Part shown: positions 14,301 to 25,700 of the stretch, in pieces
Layout of the letters: each line of letters opens with the position of its first letter
Numbering within the stretch: the stretch's first letter is position 1
Assembly: GCA_003864495.1 (NCBI GenBank)
Contig: ML133503.1
Span: forward strand, 558,001-622,000
Direction of reading: 5' to 3'
DNA length: 64,000 nucleotides
From: Nemopilema nomurai
Lineage: Eukaryota; Cnidaria; Scyphozoa; Rhizostomeae; Rhizostomatidae
Translations under genes and position numbers: made by a program
The notes under the pieces: generated by a model
Databases searched by the model: none
What the model saw: only the letters and a program-made list of their open reading frames with translations
Told to the model about the DNA's origin: nothing

Positions 14301-17005
14301 TATAATAAAATCTAACAAAGGCTTTGATCCCAGTTTTCTCTTAGGAATTCGTCACATTCACAGAACAGAAACAAAGGATTGTTGACATTTTCAAAGGGAG
14401 ATTGAAGGCGACAGAATTTTATATTGACATAAGCGGTCGCGAATATGCTAACATTTAGTGGGTATCTGAGATCAATTTCTTAGGACTGCCAGTTAGATAA
14501 CTAGTTATCTAACTAGTTATCTAGATGCATTGGCTGCCTGAAAATTTTTAACTGGCAACTAAAAAGAGACATGAGACTCAAATACCTTTTTCAAGTATTC
14601 ATCCTTCAGATTTTGCTCCTCTAGAAGTCTTTCTTGTGACATTGCAGCCAACTTTGATTGTTCTTCAAATTTTGCAGTTAAATCTATGACCTGCAAATTA
14701 ATTAATGGATTCAACAAATGATAGTCTGTGTTCAAGTGCATGTGAAAATAATTCTTTTCCTAGGATGCAACATACCTATCTATAAAATGTTGAAATTTTG
14801 CAACGTTGAAATGCATGTGAAATTCATTCTTTTCCAAGGATCTCTTTAAAAGAACTGATCTGTGTTTCAAAGGAAACAACATGCATTGATCCATTTGCTT
14901 TCAGTACATTGATGTTTCAGTGTCATAGCCAGGAGTAAGAGTTGGGCAGCCCTCCTTCCCAGGACAAGTATTTGGTGTCCAAGAAAAGCACATATCTGTC
15001 TAATAATCTATCAAGAAAAGATATTTCTCTGGATTTGCCAAAGGGTGTTACTGCAACTTTCACATGCTGTTTCTCATCTTGCAGAATAGACTTTTTAACA
15101 AAGAAGAGAACTACACAAATCAAAACAATAATAAAAACTCCAAATAAGTCCTTAATGATTCAGCTTTCTTTTCAAGACTACAAACTGTTAAGCTGCTATA
15201 ACCTTTTTTCATGGTTTTAAGTCTGTTTATAAACAAAAATAAAACCTACTTTTTCCTGGAGTGCATCCTTATCTTTTCTTTCTGTGCTGAGCCTTTCTTT
15301 TGTTAAGTCAACCAAAGCCTGCTTTTCAAGAAGTTTTCCTGTTGCTTCTGATTCTAATTCGTCTATTTTTCTATTCAATTTTCCAATTTCAGTATTTCTC
15401 AGATTCACTGAGTCCTCGATATCCTTCAGTCGTGACAATTTTTCATTTTCATTCTTCCCTTGATCTTCAATCTTTGATTCCATTTCTCTTGTCGCAACCT
15501 TCTCTCCTGCTTCCCTCCCCTGGAAATAGTGAACCTGGTGATAACCTAATGCTAAAAACATCCACATTTACTGATGTGCATAAAGTCATAGTATCTTGCA
15601 GGTCATAGAATGACACTTAATAGAATATTTCAATAACCTCTGTAAAATGTTTTTGCTGAGAGCATTATTCTTTAATTCTATTACTGTTGCACCCACATTT
15701 GGTTATCTAGCAAGCTTACTAAAGCATCAATAGAAAGTGACTAGGTTACTGCTAGTGATTGCAATTAAGAATAATTACCTTTTTGTAGGCATCATTCAAG
15801 AGGTTTCTAAGGTTTTCTTCATTGATAGTGATTTCATCTGCATAAAAAAGAATATTTTTAAAAACATAAAATACAAGTAGTAAAAAAAGCACAAAATTGT
15901 TTAATTATAGTGAAAACTTTAATTCAAAAACAGATGCAGGCTCAAAGAAACAAATGAAAATTCATACTATTTAAAATAAAACAGGCAAGTCCACAAGCTT
16001 AAGTGAAATTTTTTAAGAGAAGAATACACATTTTTACTTTACAACCTCAAAGAATTAATAAACAAAGGTGATGTGAAACCTGTTGGCATGCCTGCTGGCT
16101 GCATCTTCCCTTTTTTGAGTCTAGACAATACTTGTTCTGAAACCTGTTTAGTTGGAGAAGGAAACAGCATGAACCATTTGAAAATTCTACCAGTTTAAAA
16201 TAAAATGCTTTATAAAGCCTGATAGTTAAAAGGCAAACTAGTTGGATGTAGGAATGACATGTCTTAATAACTGAGGGCACTGGAAAATGTTACATTTTTC
16301 CTGGTATACTGGACTAGTACATTGATCAGTTTGGATTTAGGGCCTAATTTGGGAGCTCAAAGTTTGAAAGATAGGGTTACATTTGCCAAAACATCAGTGC
16401 TACAGCCTTGAAAAAAGAGGAGTTTTTACTGGAGGCGTTGTTTCACCTGATGTAGAGGAATTAGGACAATATTAAGCTGATGCATTGACTGACATTTTAT
16501 ATCCTGACGCTTAATAAGAATTTGCATCCTGAATGAGATGAAAATAAAAGAAAATTTCGACCGCCAAAAATTAATAGTTTCAGCTTTACTTCTATCAAAG
16601 AACACATCTAAGTGTTTTGGTACGATTTCCAAGTTATTTTGCAATCGCGCAATGCTTTCCAAATTGGTAAACATGCCTTCGATCGCGGGGACCAATTTCA
16701 CACACGTGGTGTATACTTTATAAAATTCCAATTTACTCGCAAATTTACAATTTGGCTAGATGCCTCTAGTATGTCAAAAAGTGCAAAGTTCTGTAATAAG
16801 CCTTTATTGGGGGGTGCAAAGTTTTCAAGTTTGGGGCAGTGCTTTATTCAAGCGACATTCACTCCATCAAAATCACCTGTACACAGAGATCATAGACAGG
16901 ACACCACCAAGTACCTTTTCAGAGATGGAAAAAACTAACCTGGACATGGCCTTCGTCAGTCTTCTGCATAGATATTCGCATTGCAGTTGATTCACCGTTC
17001 CCCAT
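8379..17005 (-). CDS. CHCHD3: MICOS complex subunit MIC19 (CHCHD3 family)
   Basis: Eight exons, all phases agree: 17005-16940, 16143-16080, 15837-15779, 15519-15250, 14690-14586, 10499-10429, 9044-8909, 8408-8379; about 266 aa (human MIC19 is 227). Start MGNGES is an N-myristoylation signal typical of MIC19, followed by a VSEQVLSRLKK segment like the family's VSE.V..RM. Exons 3-6 encode a long charged coiled coil. The C-terminal CHCH domain is C-YGLQNDVLE-C then C-SNIVQEFRQ-C, an exact twin CX9C, needed for Mia40-dependent import and disulfide formation. The protein shapes cristae junctions at the inner mitochondrial membrane and links MICOS to the outer-membrane SAM complex. Intron 5 is large (10500-14585). 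CHCHD3 and CHCHD6 split within vertebrates, so a single ancestral gene is expected here. Confidence 0.9.
8562..8775. repeat. 107-bp tandem duplication
   Basis: Two adjacent near-identical copies begin at 8562 and 8669 (ATGAAAAGTAA...). They sit in the last intron of the MIC19 gene, between 8409 and 8908. Confidence 0.85.
10157..10264. repeat. Imperfect direct repeat around GACATTTCCAGAGACGTC
   Basis: A motif of about 35 bp (GGACATTTCCAGAGAC...CTTGACTTAAGAAGGA) recurs two to three times with small changes, inside the MIC19 intron just downstream of the 10429-10499 exon in genomic order. Confidence 0.6.
11377..11453. repeat. 11-bp minisatellite GAACAATATAC x7
   Basis: Seven perfect 11-bp copies in MIC19 intron 5. 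Because 11 is not a multiple of 3, the array reads through several frames. Confidence 0.95.
12185..12602. mobile_element. Fold-back/MITE element with ~41-bp inverted termini
   Basis: The left end (AGGCCTTCTGTTCACACGAT..., continuing through a CGTATCGGAT core) is repeated inverted at 12495-12535, and a second copy of the right end follows at about 12560-12600. Sub-repeats of ATCCGATACG occur inside. The ends at 12185 and 12535 lie next to TA. No coding capacity. It lies in MIC19 intron 5. Confidence 0.72.
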
Positions 17006-18209
17006 TTCTGCCAACGCCTTAAATGATTCCAGTAATAGAAAACACAGTCCGCTGACTTTAGCTGCCTAGGCCATTCCAGGAGTCCAGAAGGCGAATGGTC
17101 GGAAAGAGGTTGCCGAAGGTGACTTGAGCAAGAGACGAAAATGTCCAAATCCCTGCCTCTGGGGTTAAAAGCTATGGTCATTCTTTCCATTTTACTACAT
17201 AAAACACCAGACGACAAGGTTTCTTGGATTAGCTGAAACTTGGGAAATCCTTTTTAATTTTCATTTGGAAAACTCACTCACTTTCCAATACTTGCCTTAA
17301 CAACACGCCCTTGAAAACTTTGTACGGTCAACCTCTGTTCCGCATTCGCTAATGAAATACAAATAAAGCAGAATTAAGCATTTTTTTTATTTTATTGGGG
17401 GATATAAGCATGAATTTTACTCAAAAATGGCTTTTCCACAGTCACTCTGATTCAGGGCAGTTGTATTGCAAAGAGCCCTAGCATTGCCGTTAATGCAAGA
17501 ATCTTCCATCTTTTCTCAATACACGACTCTTTCACTGGTTTTGCAGGTCCTCTTTCTTTCTCCTTTCAACTGTACAGTCAGCGATATCTTATGCCCTTTT
17601 CTCGAATCTGCAGTTTTTGTTATTCAACATACATTTAGGTCAACTTTCCTTACTGAAGACAATAAATTTAAGAAATCTAGCAGCAAAAACTGTTTGTATG
17701 GTTCTGTGTCCTTTGGCCACTATTATTTGAAGATGGCGTTAACAAATGGCGTTAAAAGGTCCCCTCCAAGTCGAATACAAGCGATGTGAGGATTCAGGTA
17801 CCTTCTAACATTGAAGTTATTCCAATGCTCCAAATTCAATATTTGTGAAATTCTTTCTATTTCTTTTTATATGGCCTTAACAAAAATTTGCTCTACAAAA
17901 CAGTGGGAGGGGGGCATGGCTCCCATGGCTCCTCCGGCCCTGTTTCGATTGATTTTGAAGTATTCCAATTAGAGTTCCTTTACAAAAGCAACCAAGATTT
18001 ACAAGACCACTATTTTTTTACGAACTGAACACGAGGTGAAAACCAAACGAGGCTGTTGTTGCCTGGATACAGATGAAGCCACTTGAAGACAAAAACAATC
18101 GTGACCGCAAGGCGAAAATTGACCAACAGATTTTAAAGTTACGTTAATATTTAATAAAGATGACTTTCATCAACTGACAAGGAAAATTGAAAATCACTGA
18201 CAAGGTTTA
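17006..18209. other. Divergent intergenic region between MIC19 and the coiled-coil gene
   Basis: The two start codons face away from each other across 1.2 kb, so both promoters should lie here. I see no exon with convincing splice sites and no strong core promoter element that I would place with confidence. Confidence 0.4.
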
Positions 18210-19944
18210 ATGAAATTCGATAGCTTGGTTAAAATGGAGAGGAAATCGACGCCAAGCTCTCGAGGGTCAAGCTCCCGTGGATCAAGCTCAAAGAGTACCA
18301 AGGCTGACAGTAGCAAATCTGGAAGCAGAAAATCAACTGCACAAAAGACGATACCAGTCGAATGTACGACAGAGACAGCGGTAGATCAATTTGAATTGGA
18401 GACAAAGCGATTAGTCAAAAAGCGAGAACTGAAAACCAAACAATATGACCATTACATCAAGTCGGTGTATGGCTCGCCAGCTGAGAAAGAGGGAGTGAGG
18501 TAGGCCGCTTAATAATGTACTTCCCATTTTTTGCATTAAAGTTGGCATGTACAATGCTACTGCTCATTTACAGTTCAAAGAAAAACGGATTTCTCTGAAG
18601 CTTCAAGGAGAAGGCTGATCCAACTTGTTTTTAAGGATACAGTTTATTTTACAAGTTACTATTAGATTTCTGCAGACCGACTCACACACCAATTTTCACC
18701 GATTATTATTAGGCAAAATCTGTCATAGCTAGCAACCCATTGCTCTTAAAAGTGATTATTTAGACTTTTTTGTTAAAGGTGGGACTAGATGGTATTATTT
18801 TTGCTTACTTTGTAATTTGATGACATTGAGGTTTTTGGCAAAGTTAATAAGCATGGGCCCTGAAACTACACAAAACTTTACTGATTCATCTTTTACAATT
18901 TAATCTCTTTGGCTAGCATGATAGTAAAAAGTAGAAAGGAGAGATGAAACTGCAATAGTGGATTAAGCTCAGATTAGTATGACCCAGTTCAGTTTCTTGT
19001 GTCATTTGCATAATTCTAATCTTGCGGTTCTACCTGATGACTATTTACAGAAAAGATCAATGGTCAGACTTTGATATTCATGGGTGGTTTTATATTATCA
19101 AGGTTTATGCTGTTTTCACTTTGTCATAAATCCATGCAAAAAACTGGAATAAAGCTTCTTACCCAATTAATAATCAATGGGATATCACATGAATTATTTG
19201 CAACACCCTTTTATTGCAGCTGGTATTTAAAGAGAAGTTTATATCAGAATGAGAGAAAAATATCCTTCTCTTTAAGCAGAAAAATCAGCTAGAATTGCAC
19301 TTAAAATATTCAACTGCACAAAAAATACTGTGCCTTTAGCTTGCAAAAACTATTTTGTATACAAATCACAATCCTCTTGAGCTCCCTTTCTAGAAAAGAA
19401 CAAAGAGAAGGACTTCTTACACAGATAAGAAACAAAGAAGAAAACCAGAAAACTGTTTTGAAAACAAAAGTCAAAGAGAGTGAAACAGCAGTAGCATATG
19501 ATAAAGCATGCTTGAATGAAGACAAGCAGGATCAACTGAAACGAAAACAGTATCTAAAGCAGTTTCGGGATGGCAATAAACAGGTAAACCATGAGTGTGA
19601 ATATTGGATAACAAGCTTTAATAAAACTTCAATATAGTTAGAGACATTTCTTGTGTATCATGGACATATCCCTAACTTTGTTTAAACTATGTAAAAGTTT
19701 ATTTAGTCCCTTGCAACAGGCTTTGTTTCTCTTGTGGTTTACAAAATTTTTATTTCGCACGGGTTTCGCAAAAGATCATTGAATCAGGTTACCAGCTTTG
19801 AAGACAATGTATGATGGTTTCTTTGCGTTACAGTTGATAGAACAGAGAGCTGAGGAAAGAAAGCGACAGAGAGAAGAAGAAAACAGGCGAGAAAGAGAAC
19901 TTCTAAAACAAAATCCTCTTAACTGGAGCAATACCCTCAGCTGA
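18210..19944 (+). CDS. Small coiled-coil protein of unknown function
   Basis: Three exons with matching phases: 18210-18499, 19394-19583, 19834-19944; 196 aa. The N-terminus is a Ser/Lys-rich low-complexity stretch (SSRGSSSRGSSSKSTK). The rest is highly charged and predicted by eye to be helical coiled coil (KEQREGLLTQIRNKEENQ, then RAEERKRQREEENRRERE), ending in LKQNPLNWSNTLS. I do not recognise a named family; the short charged coil with a C-terminal NW motif resembles small ciliary or centrosomal coiled-coil proteins, but that is a guess. A second in-frame Met at 18234 is an alternative start. The gene is divergent from MIC19 and convergent with GTF3C6. Confidence 0.75.
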
Positions 19945-20396
19945 AAATGATGTCTTTATACAAGAAAAACCAAGAATATACTAAACTTAAGTACACAAAG
20001 ACTAAAAAATTGTACAGGATGAACTTTTGTCCAAGTATTACTATGATAATTAATATTCTTACTTTAGCAAGTAAAGATGGGATAAACACTTTTATTATCT
20101 TTAGTCCCTTTAACTTGGATGAATCCATAATTTGCAGTATTACATTTTTCAGATAAGGTTTCTTAGGTATGTGAGCTCAAAATGGTATGTTTCAAATTCA
20201 TCTTAAACAACCACACTATAAGAGTTTTCCAGTACTGCAAATACATCCTGTCAAGGCAACACTTCTTTTTTACCCTTGATTTCCCATGTCATATGTACAG
20301 AGAGATGTAGTTGAGGCTTTCTTTGAATTCCTTGCTTTTCACACATCTGGGGCAACAGCACAAAAATTTGATCTTCCAAACTGTAATTTTGATGAT

Positions 20397-22381
20397 TCAC
20401 TTTTTTGTCACTCCATCACTAACATTTTGGAGTTTCTCTGGTTCATCTGCTTTCTTATCTTCATCTGAAAATAAGAAAAGATCTATCATTAGCTTAGTTT
20501 CTATCAATTAATTAAGTTAGGGAAAAGATAACAATTGATTATCAATAATATACTAAAAGGTAAGTAGAAAAAAAAAATTCCCACAGCCATAGAACAACAA
20601 ATCATATTAAAGTTTTTCTAAGTAACATGACACTTATATTTGTTAAAACACTCCAAGCCAGTAGGAAAACCATCTCATAAAGCTTGTAACTCCAACACAA
20701 GCGATACATAATTATTAGTTACTACTGTTTACATCAATATGTGCTGGTTTGGCCATATTACAAAACTAGTGCAACAAACAACAACACCAACATTCATAAG
20801 AGCTGATATAATGTTCAATAAACTGCTAAAATGTCTTTTTAAGTTCTAACAAAATTAAATTGCTGGTAGCTTTTGAGGCCAAATAGGTTGTAACTTTGTG
20901 TGTTTGATCCTAATTAAACAGAAGGAATAAAGGTAAAATAATAAGGCCAAGTTCTTAACCACATCCTGTGCATGGTGAGAGTCTCAATTATTCTAAATAC
21001 ATATTAAACTAAATAAATGCAAAATATTTTATCCAATAGATTCATTCCATCTTCTGCATATAAGCATTGTTCCATTGCTTATCTAACTCCAATAAATTAG
21101 TTCATAATTATAAAAATGTACCTTCTTTAGGTTGTAAACATGACCTCACTGCTTCAAGCTTTCTTGTTGTATGACATTTGTACTTCAACCTCATTTTACC
21201 ATCAACTTCTGCATAAGATGAAAAGATGATTTAAACTTAACTTTTGGAGAATATTGAAATACATGGAATTTATCAATCTAATAAAGTTCTCTTAAGATAT
21301 AAAGTATTTCCAATGCCAAAAAATTGGTTTTTAAAAGTTTTGAATTAGGTCATTGTTGGTATTTTGACAAATAGTCATCAAGAACAACAAAGATCTTTTG
21401 AGCAGATGCTTGGCATTAGGGGATGCTATGAAGAAGCTCTTGGAAAACATAAAAGGGTATTTCTAGAAAACAGCTATGATTCATCAACATTACCTTCTTC
21501 TTCAAAGAGCACTGCGGTTCCTATTGTGTCTAGAAGAAAAATTCAGGGGTCATAGCAGACATAAATTTGGCTCCATCAACAAACATAGTCTTGGTTCTAA
21601 TATGTCAATTTCAGAAGGTTGCAATTTACTTCATACATTCAAAGAACTGATTAATCCATCAAAATTAATTACATCTGTATCAAACTCATACAAATTTGTA
21701 ACACACCATTATATTCCCCTGAAAAGACATATCGATTCAGCTTCAATATTGGATTCTCTGTGTCTGCACCCTACAAAACAGGAAGTACAAGTAAGCATCG
21801 GTTTAACTAACACGGTAGGTATAATACTGCATTAAAATATAATAAATATAGCAAAGATTGTTGTGATAAAAGTGTACGCTTACCCAAATCAATGAATTCT
21901 CTACTGTGCAATCTTGAAGGTGGTCGGTTTCTATCAAGCCTTGTAGTTCAACCAACACATATTGCTCCTGCAAAAATTTCAATTTAATCAAGCATATTTA
22001 CCTCGCTGACATGTGAGATAAAAAGGCTTGACGTACTTGTATAAGTACAACAACCCCCCCCCCTCTCACCCTAGTTAACTCCACACTCAGTGAAATCATG
22101 TCGCTGGTAAAAGCCCTTTGAGGAGCGACAATTGGCTTGAGGTATTCAGTAATATAGTTTCATCTGAATACAGAGAGATAATTTTTCTGCACGCAAAATA
22201 AGACCATCTGGCCTAATTATAGAAAATGCTCCAAAGGCTTCTCTCGTTCCCGACAAGCCTTGAGATATCTGTTATCTTAGTTAATTTATGCACAGTTGTA
22301 TAGTTGTAGAACTGTTGGCATCATTAGTAACTTAATTTAGCCAATAACCTCCTCTTCCCATTCACCAGACGATTCTGCCAT
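20397..22381 (-). CDS. GTF3C6: General transcription factor 3C subunit 6 (TFIIIC subunit)
   Basis: Five exons, phases agree: 22381-22349, 21967-21884, 21770-21707, 21208-21122, 20464-20397; 111 aa. The translation follows the GTF3C6 core in order: acidic start MAESSGEWEEE, then EQYVLVELQGLIETD, then ADTENPILKLNRYVFSGEY, then MRLKYKCHTTRKLEAVR. The protein is the small subunit of TFIIIC, which binds the B box of tRNA genes and recruits TFIIIB for RNA polymerase III in the nucleus. The human protein is longer (213 aa) because of an acidic C-terminal tail; here a short tail EDEDKKADEPEKLQ remains. The gene shares a 348-bp divergent promoter region with SEC13. Confidence 0.87.
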
Positions 22382-22729
22382 TGCAACATCTTATTCCGTA
22401 TAATAGCAGTTTTGGCCTGTAATCAATAAATAGTGCCATTTTATTCAAGCCTCCTATTCAATTCGTAATCTTGTTTCCAGTGAATAAGCTTGATGTACCA
22501 TTAGATATCTAAAAGTATCAGGCTTATAACAAAACTGATCTAGAATCTTTGAATTTTTTTCTGTTTATGTAATTTCTTTGCTTTTATTAACATTCAGTCC
22601 AATGTTTATTTAAAATTGATTAATTCGGTGGTACCGTAAGTTTCCCTGGTGTAATTTGCACGAAAATACTGTTGTTGTTGCAAACGAGACTATTTTAACG
22701 GGACTGTTTTGCCACGTCACTGCTCCAAC
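22382..22729. promoter_or_regulatory. Bidirectional promoter region of GTF3C6 and SEC13
   Basis: The start codons of the two genes are 348 bp apart on opposite strands. Both are housekeeping genes, so a shared promoter is likely. I see no strong TATA box in a usable position. This is an inference from spacing. Confidence 0.45.
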
Positions 22730-25700
22730 ATGGCTGTAAGTAGAGTTCCCTCATTAATTATGCATGTTTCTTTTGTTTTATACAAAAGATCATTTCTTGC
22801 GTTGACAAAATATTGAATTGTTTTGCTCGATACTGCCTGTAAGCAAAGGACCCTCCAACGGGATCTTCTAGTGAAAGTGCTCGGGCGAACTGCGCTAAGC
22901 TGGATTGCCATTTATGAGACCGCTTTTGTGTAAATGAAAATATAATATTCAACATCTTTAATCTTTTTTAATATGAAGGTTTCTGTGATATCAACCGTGA
23001 ATACGGACCATGAAGATATGATAGTGAGTATTTTCTCTCCATTCTCAGTGTACGTGGAATTTGTTTAGGCCCAATTTGGCACATACCTACGCACCATGTA
23101 TATTCTGCTATATCGTGGTTCATATTTTGCCAGATAAGTTTGTGTTATAGGAGTTATAATAAGTAATATGCTGCCTTGAATATATGCAGTTTGCGACTTC
23201 TCTTCTTAGTCAAACAAATTATTCGTCTGTTCAAGATGAAGAATATTGAATTGTATATTTCCTTCTCATTTAACTATCCACAGAAATTTTCAAAAATTTA
23301 TTTTGTTGAAAGGTGATATAATTGTGTATTTGTTTTGTTCTTAGCATGATGCCCAAATGGATTATTATGGGAAAAAACTAGCAACATGTTCTTCAGACAG
23401 AAGTGTCAAAGTTTATGAAGTGATAGGAAGTAACCAGAGACTAATGGCAAATCTTAAAGGGTATGTTTTCTTGAATTTGCAAAATGAATCAAGGGATCAT
23501 AATTCCTAGAACAAGAACTAGGTAACTGGTAGGAAGGAAAGGTAGATTTTTGAAACAAGCTATTTAATACATTTTTGTGGCATGATTTTGACTTGGATGT
23601 TCTCTCCTATTCCTAATCTGTATTCTGAACGTGATCACTATGTTTTGATACCCCATTTTCATAATTTGCTTTGAACCATTAGTGCTATAATATCAATTAC
23701 AATATGCTTCAATAACTTATCATATGATTATGTTTTTCAGAAATTGTTCTCGCTTTTATTTAAAATCTTTAAATAGTAGTATTCTTAGTATTCTGTTGCT
23801 TTTTGCATTTCAGTCATGAAGGACCAGTTTGGCAAGTAGCCTGGGCCCATCCAATGTTTGGAAATTTGTTAGCGTCTTGTTCATATGACAGAAAAGTATG
23901 TGTCTATAACTTGGCTCATATTTTACTATGCTCTTGGATGCTAATGCTAATGATTTTAGTTTTAGACAATGAATGGTCTAAAGTGAAACTAAATTACTCA
24001 GAATTCCTTTCTTATACTTACTTATGTCAAATGAACATTTTTCCCTAGTTTTTGCTCTGTCAGAGTATTTGTAAAATAAAAGGCTGTTTGTCTGTAACTT
24101 TAAATCTAGATCACATTCAAGGTTTTGATTAATGAAGAACAAATTCCGTGATTTATTTCCATGATTAATAGCAAATCAAGCAAAAAAGGGTTTTGATATT
24201 GATAAGCTCTAAGGAAAAGAAACTTTGCTTCAATACCTCTCAGGTTCCCTTTAAAGTCTCCTTCTAAAATGGGAATGACAGGGTGCTAGCTGTCCAGAGT
24301 GGATGGTTGGCTAATATGTTTGAAAATGCCTGTTAGACCTGGCTCTTACCACCAACTTGGGATGAAATATTTTTGGTCAGAACCTTTGCTTCATGCTTTT
24401 GTTTACGTAACTGCATTTTTCGTTTAAATAGAGTACAGAAATTTGTGTTGTTTTGATATGTAGTTCATGTCAGTGCATATCATCACAGGTTATAATATGG
24501 AAAGAGCAGGGGAATGATTGGGTAAAACTATATGAATCAGTTCATCACGACTCATCAGGTAACAAATTTGATGTTGAATTGTTACATTAAGTAATTATTT
24601 CTCTGCCAAGAAGTTTCAGTAAAAGTGAATCATATTTAATATATATAGTTTATTTATATGTTAACTTTGATTTTCATAAGACTTACTTAACAAAAGGAAA
24701 TCTGTATCCAATCAAAAAGGAAATCTGGAAACCCTTTTTCAGGGCTGATTGATATTGTTATCATTGTTATAATTTTCATAAGTTTTTCTATTACCACTTG
24801 CTGTTATAAATCAATTTATTATATATTTTAAAGCATGATTAAAGTTGTTGGAGGATGGATAATATTTATTTGGATATTTTATCTATGTTGACATCTGTAT
24901 CTGTTAATATTTAAATCCATAGCTTTGGTACCAACCAAACCACCCTGTACTGTATATTTTCAATGGCATCATACTTTCCTTCTAGTGAATTCGATTAGCT
25001 GGGCTCCTCACGAGTTTGGACTCATGTTAGCCTGTGGTGCTTCAGATGGTGCTGTGTCCGTCCTTTCGACTTCAGGTATGTTTTAGAAATGGTTTCAATG
25101 TAAATATAATTGTATTTGAAATACTCCTATATCTAAACTTTGGAATAGCTTTACCTTAAATAGTTTGGAGATTGTATGTATCAGTGTCTTTTTTCTTACA
25201 TAAGTTTAATGATAGAACCTCTGCTTTTGTTTTCCCAAGCGTAAAAGTAAATAGATGACACATGGATGATGACACATCCTTTTTTCACTTTAATTTTGAA
25301 TAATATTTTGCTGTTCACAGCATGTGTTGAATAAACTTTCCAAGAAAGTTTCACAAATGTCAAGAAGTTTTTCGCAAGAAATGGACTATTTAAGAATTAA
25401 TTCACATTTTTAGGTGATGGAAATTGGTCAACTCAAAAGATTCCAAATGCTCATTCTGTACGTATAAATTTAGGGCTGTTAATATGGCTAAAAAATTTAC
25501 GTTTTCAGAACATGATTTTTTCGTAGTTGGGTTATTTATTAGCAATATTGTATCATGGAGTGATAATTCTGTCTTTACAAAACAGAAGTTGGAAGTTGCT
25601 GATTTTCGCTAGGAATGCCACAGTAGCGTCAAGGTTGCAAAATGACACACTACCATTCCAGCGTTTAGGACTCAGGGTTATGGATAGTCCTTAATTCATC

